Numbered from the stretch's first letter, positions 27,874 to 39,337 are shown. The stretch: 64,000 nucleotides of DNA from Hyphomonadaceae bacterium BRH_c29 (GCA_000961695.1 LADW01000005.1:46692-110691); one strand, 5' to 3'. Notes: a model not told the origin generated them from the letters alone. Translations and numbers: made by a program.

Positions 27874-30112
27874 CGAGAGCGCAATTGATCGCGTGCTCGG
27901 CACCGTCACGGTCACGGCCACCAAGAAAACCAATGTCGAGAACGTCCAGGACGTTCCGGTCGCCGTCACAGCGTTCAATTCCGACACGCTGGACGCCCTT
28001 CACGTCAACGATCTCGGGTCGCTCAGCTACACGACGCCGAACGTCAACCTGACCGATGTCGGCACGTCCAAAGGCGTGGCGAACTTCTCGATCCGCGGCC
28101 TCGGTATCAACTCGTCGATCCCATCCATCGATCCGACTGTCGGCGTGTTCGTCGACGGCGTGTATCTCGGCGTGAACGCCGGCGTTGTGCTCGACCTGTT
28201 CGATCTGGACAGCGTCGAGATTCTCCGCGGTCCGCAGGGCATTCTGTTCGGTCGCAACACGACCGGCGGCGCCGTGCTGATCAATACCGGCAATCCGACG
28301 GAGGATTTTCACTGGAGCGCCCGCGCAGCGGTCGAAACCCCGGTTGACAGCGGTCGTGGCGGCCCGAACTCCACCATTCAGGGAACCGTTTCCGGTCCGC
28401 TGGTTGAAGGCAAGCTGAACGGCAAGCTCGGCGCCTACTACAATACGGACGACGGTTACTTCAAGAACCTCTACAATGGCGACAATCTGGGCGAATCTCA
28501 GACGTCGATCATTCGCGGCGCCCTGGAGTGGACGCCCACCGATCGCCTCACCGTTCTGGGCAAGATCGAGCGTTTCGATTCCTACGCAGACGGCCCGAAC
28601 GGTCAGAACCGCGGCGTCTATGGTCGCGATTCGTTCGACATCGCGATCAACAATCCGGGCTTCCTGGACAGCGGGATCACGACCGGTTCGATCCGCACCG
28701 ACTATGATGTCGATTTCGGCAATGGTGTGATCACGAACATCTTTGGCTATCGCAAGCTTGAGTCGACGACCAGCGCCGATATCGATGCCCTGCCGCTGAC
28801 GTTGTTCCACTCCGGATCTGAAACCGAGCAGGAGCAGTACTCGAACGAGCTGCGCTATGCTGGCAGTTTCGGCAAGGCGGAAGTCACCGTTGGCGGGTTC
28901 TGGTTCGACCAGAGCGTCGCCTACACCGAGCGCCGCAGCCTGCCGACTGTTACCGCAGCCGAGTTCAATGGCGGTGGTCGCCAGGACCACCTCGTCTATG
29001 GCCTGTTCGGCCAGGTCGATTATGCTCTGACGGACCGCCTGACCGGCATCTTCGGCCTGCGTTACGGCTATGAAGAGAAAGACGCTGACGTTGTTTATGT
29101 CCGTCCGCGTCCGCATTGCTCGATGGTTGACGAGACCTGCCCGGTTACTGGTACGAACCCGTATGTTCCGGGCGAGCCAAACGGCTTCTCCAACAAGGAT
29201 GACTGGAGCAACTGGTCGCCGAAGATCGGCTTCCAGTATGAGCTCGACGACACGTCGCAGATCTACGCTCACTACACGAACGGTGTTCGTTCGGGCGGCT
29301 ATAACTTCCGCATCACCGACCCGGCTCTGTTCCTGTCGATCTTCCCGGATCCGAACAAGAAAGCAGCCTTCGACGAAGAATCTGTCGATAGCTATGAGTT
29401 CGGCTACAAGAGCCAGACCGAAGATGGCCGCGGCCAGTTCAATGCGGCTGTGTTCCTGAACGATATCTCGGACATGCAGCGTGAGTTGAACCTGGCTTCG
29501 CCGTCTTCCGGTGTGTCTCAGGTCATCCTGAACACGGCGGATGCCCAGATCCTGGGTCTGGAAGCCGAGGGCCGCTATGCCCTGACGGACAATTTCCTCG
29601 TGATGGCGAATATCGGTCTCATCAACGCTGAGTACACCGATGTCCGCTACGACATCTCCAGCGATGGCGTCGTCGACGGCAAGGATCTGGCACTCGACCT
29701 GCCGCGCGTTCCGGAAGCGACCTATGGTATTGGCTTCGTCTATGATCGTGACCTGGGTGACAATGGTTCGCTGGTTGCGCGCGCCAACTTCCAGCACCGC
29801 GACAAGAACGCCTTCACCGACAATAACTGGGGCTGGATGAATGCCTCGGATCAGGTGGATGCGAACCTGACCTGGAACACGCCGTTCGATGGTCTGGCTG
29901 TGTCGATCTATGGCAAGAACCTGCTCGACGAAGTCGTGGCCGGTGGTGACACTCAGCTGCCGTTCGGTGGTTCGCTGGCGGGCTTCGTGCCAGGCGGTGA
30001 AAACCTCGCGACCGGTGTGAACACCCCGTATGCATCCAGCCCGGCTGCCGGCACCTTCTCGCCGCTGGCGAAAGGCCGCCTGCTCGGCTTCGAAGTGACG
30101 ATCAAACGCTAG
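27874..30112 (+). pseudogene. TonB-dependent receptor, 3' fragment (IS-interrupted)
   Basis: The remaining 746 codons of the interrupted receptor, with no internal stop. It carries the TonB-box-like VTVTATK, the plug domain with FSIRGLGINS and VEILRGPQGILFGRNTTGGAVLI, and the full barrel ending LGFEVTIKR. Because the signal peptide is separated by the IS, the protein cannot be exported unless the element leaves. An in-frame open stretch continues back into the IS to 27719 but lacks a start signal. The plug and barrel are of the large proteobacterial type used for siderophores, sugars or other ligands; the ligand is unknown. Confidence 0.93.
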
Positions 30113-30134
30113 GCGCGTCAGTCAAAACATTCGG

Positions 30135-30166
30135 AAGGGGCGGGCAGCAATGTCCGCCCCTTTTTC
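30135..30166 (+). terminator. Rho-independent terminator after TonB receptor
   Basis: AAGGGGCGG (30135-30143) pairs with CCGCCCCTT (30154-30162), and the 3' arm runs into TTTTTCTT. It ends the interrupted receptor transcript before selO. Confidence 0.88.
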
Positions 30167-30211
30167 TTGTCACGGCTTGCGGCGGGCCGTGGCAAATGCT
30201 CAGACAGGGCT

Positions 30212-31612
30212 ATGTCCTTGTCTCCCCCGATCCTGAAGCTTGCCGGGTTCCTTGCGGATCCGGTTGCGCCTGCTGATTTTCCCGAACACAAGATCCGCTT
30301 CTGGAATGCTCGCTGGGCAGGGGAGGTCGGGCTTGGCGATCTGGACGTGGCCGGGCAGGTCGCCCATTTCGGCCGGTTCGAGCCGCTGCCGGGAAACTTG
30401 AAACAGCCGCTCGCGCTGCGCTATCACGGCCACCAGTTCGGCACCTACAATCCGCAGCTTGGCGATGGCCGCGGCTTCCTGTTTGCGCAACTGCGTGACC
30501 GGCAGGGCCGGCTGCTGGACCTTGGCACCAAAGGCTCCGGCCAGACGCCGTGGAGCCGGCAGGGCGACGGGCGGTTGACGCTGAAAGGCGGCGTGCGGGA
30601 AATCCTCGCCTCGTCCTATCTCGAGGCGCTCGGCGTCAACACGTCGAAATCTTTCGCCCTGGTCGAGACCGGCGAACAGCTTGCCCGCAATGACGAGCCG
30701 TCGCCGACGCGCTCCGCCGTCCTTACGCGCCTGTCGCACAGCCATATCCGCTTCGGCAGTTTCCAGAGGCTTGCCTATCTGGAAGAGCGGAACTCCATGG
30801 CGCAGCTGATCGACTATTGCGTGACAGAGTTCCATCCGCAGGCAGAAGACCCGGACATGGCGGCAAAGGCCTGCAAGCTGCTCGAAAGTATCGCCACCGC
30901 CACCGGCCGGATGATCGGCCAGTGGATGGCGGCGGGTTTTGTTCATGGCGTCATGAATACCGACAATTTCAACATTACCGGCGAGACGTTCGATTTCGGG
31001 CCGTGGCGCTTCCTGCCTCAGTCCGATCCGAACTTCACGGCGGCCTATTTTGACCAGCAGGGGCTCTACCGGTTCGGGCGCCAGCCCGTGCAAGGTGGCT
31101 GGGCGCTGCAACAGCTGGCCTCCGCGCTCCTGCTTGTCGGGGCGGAAGCCGATGACCTGGCAAAGGCCCTCGCGCCTTACCAATTGGCCTATCGCGACAG
31201 TTTCATTGCGCACACGCATGCGCTGCTCGGCATTGCGCCGACAGGCGAGGATGATGCGGACATTGATTTCCTGCAGACCTTCTATGCCTGGATGACCGAG
31301 AGCGAGGCGGTCTGGCCGCAAGTCTTCCATGACTGGTTCTGCGGCGTAGCGAGCGAGGCGCGCGCCAAGGCGTCTCCACTGGCAGCGCTGTACGCGGATG
31401 CCGCCTTCGCGCCGGTCAAGGCGCAGATCCTGGCGCGCGCCCCCGTGAGGCCGGAGCGCCTGAGCCATGCGATCTTCCAGCGCGCCGCGCCATCGCTTGT
31501 GGTCGATGAGGTTGAGGCCCTGTGGGGCCCGATTGCCGAGGCCGACGACTGGTCCGCCTATGCGGCGAAGCTGGCGGACATCGAAGCGCTGCGGCTCGCC
31601 CGCTGGGGGTGA
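30212..31612 (+). CDS. selO: Protein adenylyltransferase SelO (YdiU family)
   Basis: SelO is a pseudokinase-fold enzyme that transfers AMP to Ser/Thr/Tyr of other proteins and is linked to redox stress. The 466-residue protein has LRYHGHQFGTYNPQLGDGRG, the nucleotide-binding LGTKGSGQTPWSRQGDGRLTLKGG, the active-site VHGVMNTDNFNITGETFDFGPW (metal-binding Asn and Asp) and FDQQGLYRFGRQP. All are diagnostic. ATG at 30212 gives the family N terminus; earlier in-frame codons fall in the terminator. No selenocysteine is visible. Confidence 0.95.
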   Translation: MSLSPPILKLAGFLADPVAPADFPEHKIRFWNARWAGEVGLGDLDVAGQVAHFGRFEPLPGNLKQPLALRYHGHQFGTYNPQLGDGRGFLFAQLRDRQGRLLDLGTKGSGQTPWSRQGDGRLTLKGGVREILASSYLEALGVNTSKSFALVETGEQLARNDEPSPTRSAVLTRLSHSHIRFGSFQRLAYLEERNSMAQLIDYCVTEFHPQAEDPDMAAKACKLLESIATATGRMIGQWMAAGFVHGVMNTDNFNITGETFDFGPWRFLPQSDPNFTAAYFDQQGLYRFGRQPVQGGWALQQLASALLLVGAEADDLAKALAPYQLAYRDSFIAHTHALLGIAPTGEDDADIDFLQTFYAWMTESEAVWPQVFHDWFCGVASEARAKASPLAALYADAAFAPVKAQILARAPVRPERLSHAIFQRAAPSLVVDEVEALWGPIAEADDWSAYAAKLADIEALRLARWG

Positions 31613-31613
31613 C

Positions 31614-32693
31614 CTATTCAGCCGGCACGCTGTCGCTTGGTGCTGGCTTTGGCCCGGAATAGTTTGCGGCGAACGGGTAGGCCGATTTCCAGACTTCCTT
31701 GCCGTCGCCTTGTTCGACGAAATGGCAGCCGATCAGAGTGCGGACAAAGTCTGCCAGCACGAACCGGTCTGACTTCAGGTACCAGTCACCCAGCACCGGG
31801 CGGGCGGCATCGGTCGCTTCCTGCAGGCGATAGTGGGGAATGGTCGGGAAGATATGGTGGATGACGTGCAGGTTGCCGATATTGTGGGTCAGCCAGTTGA
31901 ATGGGCCATAGTTGCGATCCACCGAGGCCAGCGCGCCTTTGAGACTGTTCCAGTCCTGGCTGTCATAGACCGGCACTTCGGGCGCGACATGCTGCATATA
32001 GGTCACGAAGGTCAGCCAGGCAGCGTAGATGAAATAGGGCGCGATGATGTATTTCAGCGCGAAGCCCCAGCCGAACTGCGCGCCCAGGAAAATATAGAGC
32101 GCCAGACAGGCCGCGTTGACGGCAAGGCCCGCATACCAGGATGCTTTCACATGCGAGGCGTAGAGGTCGCTGACCGGCAGGTAGTGGCTGCCCTTGATCG
32201 GGTCATAAGTCTTGATGTTGCGAAAGCCGAGCTTGTACATCGGCCAGCCGATCAGCACGAAAATGCCGGAGCGGAACAGGATCTTGCGGCTGAGCGGATT
32301 CTGCTCGGCGCGGGTCGCGCGGAAGACTTCCTCTTCCTGCAAATGCCCGGTCTTCATGTGATGCATGGCGTGGCTGCGCTGCCAGCCGCGATAGGGCACC
32401 AGGATCGGGCCATGGGTGGCAAGGCCAACAGCCGTGTTCACAAGCCGCGAGCGTGAGAACGCGCCATGCCCGGCATCATGCCCGATCACGAAGAGCGACC
32501 AGAACAGCGTGCCGAGCATGAAAATCAGCGGCGCTTCGAAATACCAGGCAGACGTGTGCGCCAGCGCCCAGTAGCAGAGTGCGATGAGGACGAGGTCGAA
32601 GACCAGATAGGCGAAGGACCGGCCTGTGTCCGGTTGGAAACAGCGGTCGGGAATTGCGGTTTTCAGGTCCTGTCTTGTGAAACTCGGGTCCAC
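31614..32693 (-). CDS. Membrane fatty acid desaturase
   Basis: A di-iron acyl-lipid desaturase of about 359 residues. The three histidine boxes are GHDAGHG, HAMHHMKTGH and HVIHHIFPTIPHY, in an order and spacing like delta-12/omega-3 desaturases. Hydrophobic stretches around 25-75 and 165-215 give the usual four membrane spans. GTG at 32693 is preferred because GAGAGGGGG lies just upstream and the protein then begins DPSFTRQDLKTAIP as in relatives; a TTG at 32711 is the other option. The product would insert double bonds into membrane lipid acyl chains. It converges with selO (1-base gap). Confidence 0.92.
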   Translation of the reverse strand: MDPSFTRQDLKTAIPDRCFQPDTGRSFAYLVFDLVLIALCYWALAHTSAWYFEAPLIFMLGTLFWSLFVIGHDAGHGAFSRSRLVNTAVGLATHGPILVPYRGWQRSHAMHHMKTGHLQEEEVFRATRAEQNPLSRKILFRSGIFVLIGWPMYKLGFRNIKTYDPIKGSHYLPVSDLYASHVKASWYAGLAVNAACLALYIFLGAQFGWGFALKYIIAPYFIYAAWLTFVTYMQHVAPEVPVYDSQDWNSLKGALASVDRNYGPFNWLTHNIGNLHVIHHIFPTIPHYRLQEATDAARPVLGDWYLKSDRFVLADFVRTLIGCHFVEQGDGKEVWKSAYPFAANYSGPKPAPSDSVPAE

Positions 32694-32829
32694 GGCATCC
32701 CCCTCTCTCAATCCTTACGAGAAAACCCTGCTTTGCTTGACAGGAGGTGAAAAGAGAAGGGATTCCCATACAACTGGAATTGGCGGTGAGAGACCGACAG
32801 AGACCGGAATTGACCAAGGCGAACGCAAT

Positions 32830-34002
32830 ATGAGTACAGAATTACCCACCGGCCCGCTGAACGGCCTGAAGGTCGTCGACATGAGTTCCGTCGTACTCGG
32901 GCCTTTCGCGACGCTGATCTTCGGCGATCTCGGCGCAGACGTAGTCAAGGTCGAGAGCGGCCAGTCCGGCAAGGGCGGCGACATGATGCGCTATGCTGGC
33001 AAGTCCCCCACGGGCGATCTTGGGCCCATCTTCATGGCGCTGAACCGCAACAAGGCCTCGGTCCAGCTGGATGCGAAGACCGAAGCCGGCGCCGCCGCGC
33101 TGACGGCCCTCCTGAAAGAGGCTGACGTTTTCTTCCACAATGTCCGCATGGCCGGGATGGAGCGCCTCGGCTTTGGCTATGAGCAGGTCAAGGCGATCAA
33201 TCCGGGCATCGTCTATGTCCACTGCGCGGGCTTTGGCGCAGGCGGCCCGTATGAGACCCGCCAGGCCTATGACGACCTGATCCAGGGTGCCTCGGGCTTT
33301 GCGGCGCTGAACGCGATGCGCTCGGGCGGGGCGCCGGAATATGCGCCCTCACTGGTGGCGGACAAGACGGTCGGCCTGTTTGCGACCTATGCGACGCTGG
33401 CCGCGTTGTATCACCGCGAGCGCACGGGTCAGGGACAGTTCGTTCAGGTGCCTATGCTCGAAGCGTTCACCTTCTTCAACATGGTCGAGAACCTCTACGG
33501 CGAGACTTTCGTGCCCGCCTCCTACGGTATGGCCTATACGCGCTCGATCAATCCCAACCGGAAGCCGTACCCGACACAGGACGGCTATATCGGGCTTGTC
33601 CCGTATTCGGACGCGCAGTGGGCCGAGTTCTTCGCGATCGGCGGCATGCCCGGCGTGTTCGAGGACTCGCGTTTCTCCACCTACACGGCCCGTACCGAGC
33701 ACATTACCGAGCTTTATGTCCTGATCGAACAGGTCGCGGCGACCAAGACGACGGGCGAGTGGCTGGACTTGCTGGACGCCGCCAATATCCCGGCTATGCG
33801 GTACAATACAGTGGAGGATGTGCTGGTCGATCCGCACCTCGTGGCGGTCGATTTCTTCGCCCGGCGTGAGCATCCGGCAGCCGGTACGTATCGTACCATG
33901 CGCCATCCGGTGCATTTTTCGGAGACGCCGGCCTCTGTGCGTAGCGACCCGAGGCGGCTTGGTGAAGACACCGAGACCGTGCTGGCGAGCCTCGGCCTCT
34001 AG
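32830..34002 (+). CDS. CaiB/BaiF family CoA transferase
   Basis: A class III CoA transferase of 390 residues that moves CoA between carboxylic acids. Visible family motifs are LKVVDMSSVVLGPFATLIFGDLGADVVKVE, ALNRNKASVQLD, and the segment around the catalytic Asp (RQAYDDLIQGASGFAAL). The C-terminal DPRRLGEDTETVLASLG is also typical. ATG at 32830 is the only start that gives a normal N terminus. Substrates are not predictable. The stop overlaps the stop of the convergent EamA gene by 4 bases. Confidence 0.93.
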   Translation: MSTELPTGPLNGLKVVDMSSVVLGPFATLIFGDLGADVVKVESGQSGKGGDMMRYAGKSPTGDLGPIFMALNRNKASVQLDAKTEAGAAALTALLKEADVFFHNVRMAGMERLGFGYEQVKAINPGIVYVHCAGFGAGGPYETRQAYDDLIQGASGFAALNAMRSGGAPEYAPSLVADKTVGLFATYATLAALYHRERTGQGQFVQVPMLEAFTFFNMVENLYGETFVPASYGMAYTRSINPNRKPYPTQDGYIGLVPYSDAQWAEFFAIGGMPGVFEDSRFSTYTARTEHITELYVLIEQVAATKTTGEWLDLLDAANIPAMRYNTVEDVLVDPHLVAVDFFARREHPAAGTYRTMRHPVHFSETPASVRSDPRRLGEDTETVLASLGL

Positions 34003-34934
34003 GCGGCTTTCTCGCCGCCGCCATGGCGGGCGAGCCACACGCCGGACAGGATCATCGCGAAGGCCAGCATGGCGTTCCAGCTCTGGGTCTCGCCGAATAT
34101 GAGAAAGCCCAGCAAAGCCGCCATGACCGGGATGGAATAGCCGGTCAGCGACAGGAAGGTCGCGGATGTGCGGGCGATCAGCAGCATATAGAGCGCCTGC
34201 GCGATGGCTGAGGGTGCAATGCCGAGGCCGACCACGGCGGCCCATTGGGGCCAGTCCGCATGGACACTTGCCGGGTCGACGGTGAAGGCGAACGGCCAGG
34301 TCACCACGGCGGCAACAGACACGAAACCTGTCGCAAACACGATAGAGGGCATCGACGGCGCCCCGCGTGCGAGCAGGCTGGACAGGGCATAGAACACGGT
34401 TCCGCCAATCAGCAGCAGCTGCGCGACCGAACTGGCAGATCCGAACCCATGTATCGCATCCGGTCCGAACAGGATGGCGACGCCGGCAAAGCCAATCACC
34501 ACGCCCAGGGCAGAGCCTGTGGTCAGGCGCTCGTCCCGGAACAGGAAATGCGCGCCGATGGCCACAAACAGGGGCACGGCTGCAGTGTAGAGCGCAGCAA
34601 GGCTGGAATTGACCGTCTCCTGTGCCGTGGTGATCAGGAAGAACGGAAAGACCGATCCGGCCAGCCCCATGCCGATCATGGCGCGCCAGCGCTTGTGGTC
34701 GCTGAAGGGCGGCAGGCGCTGGCCCATGGCCAGCATGATGACCCACAGCACCGCTGCACCGATGGTCAGACGTCCGGCGAGGACCCAGGCAGCCGGAAGG
34801 CCTGCGTCCGGATTGCCCTTGTCCACGGCGATACGCGTGAGCTGGTAGGCGCCGGCCCACATCAGGCTGAGCAGCACGAACAGCGCCCAGTCGCCGGGCG
34901 TCCGTTTGCCGCTCTGTACCGCCTGTTCCGTCAT
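33999..34934 (-). CDS. EamA/DMT-family transporter
   Basis: A 311-residue inner-membrane protein with ten hydrophobic segments arranged as two EamA repeats (about 17-145 and 165-305). Signatures include LMWAGAYQLTRIAVDKG near the N terminus and the paired ETVNSSLAALYTAAVPLFVA and ARTSATFLSLTGYSIPVMAALLGFLIFGE. Members export metabolites or amino acids. ATG at 34934 is used although the frame stays open far upstream, because the DMT fold starts here. Confidence 0.9.
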   Translation of the reverse strand: MTEQAVQSGKRTPGDWALFVLLSLMWAGAYQLTRIAVDKGNPDAGLPAAWVLAGRLTIGAAVLWVIMLAMGQRLPPFSDHKRWRAMIGMGLAGSVFPFFLITTAQETVNSSLAALYTAAVPLFVAIGAHFLFRDERLTTGSALGVVIGFAGVAILFGPDAIHGFGSASSVAQLLLIGGTVFYALSSLLARGAPSMPSIVFATGFVSVAAVVTWPFAFTVDPASVHADWPQWAAVVGLGIAPSAIAQALYMLLIARTSATFLSLTGYSIPVMAALLGFLIFGETQSWNAMLAFAMILSGVWLARHGGGEKAA

Positions 34935-35011
34935 CTCCGGCCCATCCTCCCGCCGGCCAAAGGCGCCGGGGCGCCCGAATAGGCGGGCAGGGAGGGGAAG
35001 TCCATGTAAAT

Positions 35012-35039
35012 CTTGCGGAGAACTTGCACAGGACTTGCA
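35012..35039 (+). promoter_or_regulatory. Three phased CTTGC direct repeats upstream of gap
   Basis: CTTGCG at 35012, CTTGCA at 35023 and CTTGCA at 35034 recur at an exact 11-base period, one turn of the helix, in the 259-base gap before gap. Such phasing is typical of a regulator binding one DNA face. The bound protein is unknown. Confidence 0.4.
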
Positions 35040-35193
35040 ACAAAGGGCCGCAATTGCCCTTACATGTGAGGGCCTTCGGTCACAGATACGTTGGCGGCGC
35101 CCTGCCGCATCGTCTTCGGGTGGACGGCAGGCCCGCAGCGTCGTAAAGGGCGCCCAAACTTTTCGGTTTTCATCCCCCAAGAGGAGAATCTCA

Positions 35194-36201
<1,008 letters not shown>

Positions 36202-36226
36202 AGCATCTGACCAAGGAGCCCTGTCC

Positions 36227-36859
36227 GTGAGTACACCGGGCATCCCGAAGGAATTCTGGAACGCCCGCTTCAGCGAACAGGGCTATGCCTATGGTGACCG
36301 GGCGAGCCGGTTGCTGCTTGGCTTCCGTGACTTGCTGAAACCCGGTCAGCGCGCGCTCGTCCCTGCTTGCGGGGAGGGGCGCGACGCGGTGTTCCTGGCA
36401 GAATGCGGGCTTGAGGTAACGGCGGTGGACATGTCTGCTGCCGGCCTCGCCAAGACAGCTGAGCTGGCCGCCACACGCGGCGTATCCCTGACCTGTATCG
36501 AGGCCGATCTCAGCGAGTGGCACTGGCCCGAAGCCGAATATGACTGCATCGCCGCTATGTTCCTGCACGTGCCGACAGCCTTCCGGCCGGTGTTGCATGG
36601 CAAGATGCTCTCCGCCTGCAAGCCCGGCGGGCATGTCTTTCTCGAAGGCTTCCTGCCGGAACAGATCGACTGGCAGAAATCGCACAATTCCGGCGGACCG
36701 AACACGCCGGACAAGCTGTTCGCCCCCGATGATATCCGCGCCGATTTTGCCGGTGCAGAGTCCGTGTCTTTCCTGACCGGCACCGAAACCCTTTCCGAAG
36801 GCCTCTACCATAACGGACCCGCCGCCCTGTTGCGTGCCGTGTTCCGCAAACCGGAGTAA
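36227..36859 (+). CDS. TPMT/TehB-like class I SAM methyltransferase
   Basis: A 210-residue SAM-dependent methyltransferase. Motif I is [16 protein letters not shown], followed by [11 protein letters not shown] (post-I) and the [10 protein letters not shown] segment; [14 protein letters not shown] at the N terminus is shared with thiopurine methyltransferase and tellurite-resistance TehB relatives. GTG at 36227 follows AAGGAG at 36213-36218. It is squeezed between gap (25 bases) and pgk (5 bases) and so is almost certainly cotranscribed with glycolytic genes, which is curious. Substrate unknown. Confidence 0.88.
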   Translation: MSTPGIPKEFWNARFSEQGYAYGDRASRLLLGFRDLLKPGQRALVPACGEGRDAVFLAECGLEVTAVDMSAAGLAKTAELAATRGVSLTCIEADLSEWHWPEAEYDCIAAMFLHVPTAFRPVLHGKMLSACKPGGHVFLEGFLPEQIDWQKSHNSGGPNTPDKLFAPDDIRADFAGAESVSFLTGTETLSEGLYHNGPAALLRAVFRKPE

Positions 36860-36864
36860 ACCAG

Positions 36865-38064
36865 ATGTCCTCTTTCCGCCGTATCGATGATGCCGGAGAC
36901 CTGACCGGCAAGACCGCTCTTGTCCGCGTCGACTTCAACGTTCCGATGGCGGACGGCAAGGTCAGCGACGACACGCGCCTGCGCTCCGCGCTGCCGACCG
37001 TCAACGCGCTGACAGGGAAGGGGGCGAAAGTTGTCCTTCTGGCGCACTTTGATCGCCCGAAAGGCAAGATCGTTCCGGAAATGAGCCTGAAGCCAATCGC
37101 TGCGGCCTTTGCCGACGTTCTGGGTGCGCCGGTTCACTTTGCTGAGAATTGCGGCTTCGGCCCGAAAGCGAAAGCCTTCGTCACCAGCCGCGCGCCGGGC
37201 GATGTGATCCTGATGGAGAACACGCGGTTTGAGCCGGGTGAAGAGAAGAATGATCCGGCCCTTGCCGAAGCCATGGCGGCCCTTGGCGACATTTTCGTCA
37301 GCGACGCATTCTCGGCGGCGCACCGCGCCCATGCGTCCACGGAAGGCATTGCGCGCCTGATCCCGGCCTATGCCGGCAAGGCGATGGAAACTGAACTGGA
37401 CGCGCTGGAAAAAGCCCTCGGTACGCCGGAGCGGCCTGTGATGGCCGTTGTTGGCGGCGCAAAGGTCTCCACCAAGATTGACCTCCTGAAGAACCTCGTT
37501 TCCAAGGTCGACATGCTGGCCATTGGTGGCGGCATGGCCAACACGTTCCTGGCCGCTCAGGGCCTCGATGTTGGTAAGTCTCTCTGCGAGCATGACCTGG
37601 CAGACACCGCGCGCGAGATCATGGCGAACGCCAAGGCCAGCGGTTGCGAGATCCTGCTGCCGCGCGATGTGGTCGTGGCGAAAGAGTTCAAGGCCAATGC
37701 CGAGAACCGCACCTGCGCGCCGGAGGACGTTGCCGCAGACGAGATGATCCTCGATGCCGGCCTGATGAGCGTCGCGCACATTGTCGGCGCCATGGGGCGT
37801 GCAAAGACGCTGGTCTGGAACGGCCCGCTCGGCGCGTTCGAAATGACCCCGTTCGACAAGGCCACGGTGGCGGCTGCCCAAGCGGCTGCGAAGCTCGCCA
37901 AGGAAGGCAAGCTGATCGCCGTCGCCGGCGGCGGGGACACGGTAGCCGCGTTGAACCACGCCGGCGTTGCCGACGATTTCACCTTCGTCTCCACCGCAGG
38001 CGGCGCGTTCCTGGAGTGGATGGAAGGCAAGCCGCTTCCGGGTGTCGAGGTCCTCAAGGCCTGA
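36865..38064 (+). CDS. pgk: Phosphoglycerate kinase
   Basis: Transfers phosphate between 1,3-bisphosphoglycerate and ADP. The 399-residue protein has [11 protein letters not shown] near the N terminus, [39 protein letters not shown] and the C-terminal nucleotide motif [15 protein letters not shown] followed by [20 protein letters not shown], the full family set. It starts five bases after the methyltransferase stop. Confidence 0.97.
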   Translation: MSSFRRIDDAGDLTGKTALVRVDFNVPMADGKVSDDTRLRSALPTVNALTGKGAKVVLLAHFDRPKGKIVPEMSLKPIAAAFADVLGAPVHFAENCGFGPKAKAFVTSRAPGDVILMENTRFEPGEEKNDPALAEAMAALGDIFVSDAFSAAHRAHASTEGIARLIPAYAGKAMETELDALEKALGTPERPVMAVVGGAKVSTKIDLLKNLVSKVDMLAIGGGMANTFLAAQGLDVGKSLCEHDLADTAREIMANAKASGCEILLPRDVVVAKEFKANAENRTCAPEDVAADEMILDAGLMSVAHIVGAMGRAKTLVWNGPLGAFEMTPFDKATVAAAQAAAKLAKEGKLIAVAGGGDTVAALNHAGVADDFTFVSTAGGAFLEWMEGKPLPGVEVLKA

Positions 38065-38391
38065 TTTCGCCTGACCCTTTCCGGCACAGACTCACTGGCG
38101 GTTGCGGGGTGGCCTGCGGCAAATCGCGCAGGCTGCGAGGAATGGTAGCGGTCACATTTGACGCCGTGCGCAGGCTTCGAGAAAAATGCGGATCGGTCTG
38201 AAAGAGGTTTCAGGCCAGCGCGGTCACCAGACGGCGGGCGATTTTCCGGGCGAGTCTGGCAGTTTGCCCGGAATCAATAGCGATTGCAGTATATGACACG
38301 TCGGGCAGGTCCGGCTGTTGACGCACGCAAACGGCACGGTACTTGAACGCAAACTTTGCAAAACAAGCAGTGTTCAAGGATCAGTTCAGAA
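38065..38391. other. Intergenic region pgk-fda
   Basis: A 327-base gap with no coding-like frame. TTGACG at 38318-38323 could be a -35 element for fda, but the -10 position (around 38340) matches poorly. CCGGGC and GCCCGG around 38248-38273 could form a weak hairpin. CTTGAAC (38342-38348) and GTTCAAG (38372-38378) are inverted repeats just before the ribosome site of fda. Confidence 0.5.
38342..38380 (+). promoter_or_regulatory. Possible leader hairpin overlapping fda ribosome site
   Basis: CTTGAAC at 38342-38348 and GTTCAAG at 38372-38378 can pair; a small inner repeat GCAAA-CT-TTTGC-like lies between. The 3' arm overlaps the AAGGA (38376-38380) that serves fda, so pairing could limit translation. 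Confidence 0.35.
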
Positions 38392-39300
38392 ATGACGGTA
38401 ATCGAGATGGCAAACGAAACCATGGCAAAACAGGCAGCGGAGAAGCCAGGCTTCATCGCGGCCCTCGATCAATCGGGCGGCTCCACGCCAAAGGCCCTGC
38501 GCCTCTATGGCATCGAGGAAACCGCCTACGCCAATGACGAAGAAATGTACGGCCTCATTCACGAGATGCGCGCCCGCATCATCAAGTCGCCAGCATTCAA
38601 CGGCGACAAGGTCATGGGCGCCATCCTGTTCGAGCGCACCATGGAAGGCAGCATCGACAGCGTGCCGACGGCTGAATACCTCTGGAAAGAATGCAGCGTT
38701 GTTCCTTTCCTTAAAGTCGACAAGGGCCTCGCGGACGAAGCTAATGGCGTTCAACTGATGAAGCCAATGCCGGAGCTCGACGCGCTGCTGGAACGCGCCG
38801 TCGCCAAGGGTATTTTCGGCACCAAGATGCGTTCGGTCATCTCGGCTGCGAACGAAGAGGGCATTGCTGCCGTCGTCGCTCAGCAGTTCGACGTGGGCCG
38901 TCAGATCCTCGGCCATGGCCTGATGCCGATCATCGAGCCGGAAGTGACGATCTCCATCCCCGATAAGGCCGAAGCCGAGGAGATCCTCCTGGCTGAAATC
39001 CTGAAACAGCTCGACGCGCTCGGCCATGACAAGCAGGTCATGCTGAAGCTGACCCTGCCGGAGAAGGCAAACCTCTACAAACCACTGGTCGACCATCCGC
39101 GCGTGATGCGCGTCGTGGCTCTGTCTGGCGGCTATTGCCGCAACGATGCCAATGCGAAGCTGGCCTCCAATGCCGGCGTCATCGCGTCCTTCTCGCGCGC
39201 CCTGACCGAAGGCCTCTCAGCCCAGCAGAGCGATGCCGAGTTCGACACGGCCCTGGCCGAGGCCATCGACAGCATCTACGAGGCCTCCAAAGCCGGTTGA
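38392..39300 (+). CDS. fda: Fructose-bisphosphate aldolase, class I
   Basis: A Schiff-base aldolase splitting fructose-1,6-bisphosphate into triose phosphates. The 302-residue protein has [33 protein letters not shown] and the [16 protein letters not shown] region, and [18 protein letters not shown] holds a conserved Lys of the active site; the family is the compact bacterial class I type that does not need zinc. ATG at 38392 is the best start, with AAGGA 11 bases upstream; 38407 is also possible. It completes the gap-pgk-fda glycolytic cluster. Confidence 0.93.
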   Translation: MTVIEMANETMAKQAAEKPGFIAALDQSGGSTPKALRLYGIEETAYANDEEMYGLIHEMRARIIKSPAFNGDKVMGAILFERTMEGSIDSVPTAEYLWKECSVVPFLKVDKGLADEANGVQLMKPMPELDALLERAVAKGIFGTKMRSVISAANEEGIAAVVAQQFDVGRQILGHGLMPIIEPEVTISIPDKAEAEEILLAEILKQLDALGHDKQVMLKLTLPEKANLYKPLVDHPRVMRVVALSGGYCRNDANAKLASNAGVIASFSRALTEGLSAQQSDAEFDTALAEAIDSIYEASKAG

Positions 39301-39337
39301 TCCGGCTCTGGACTTACCCCTCAACGCGACGCCATAG

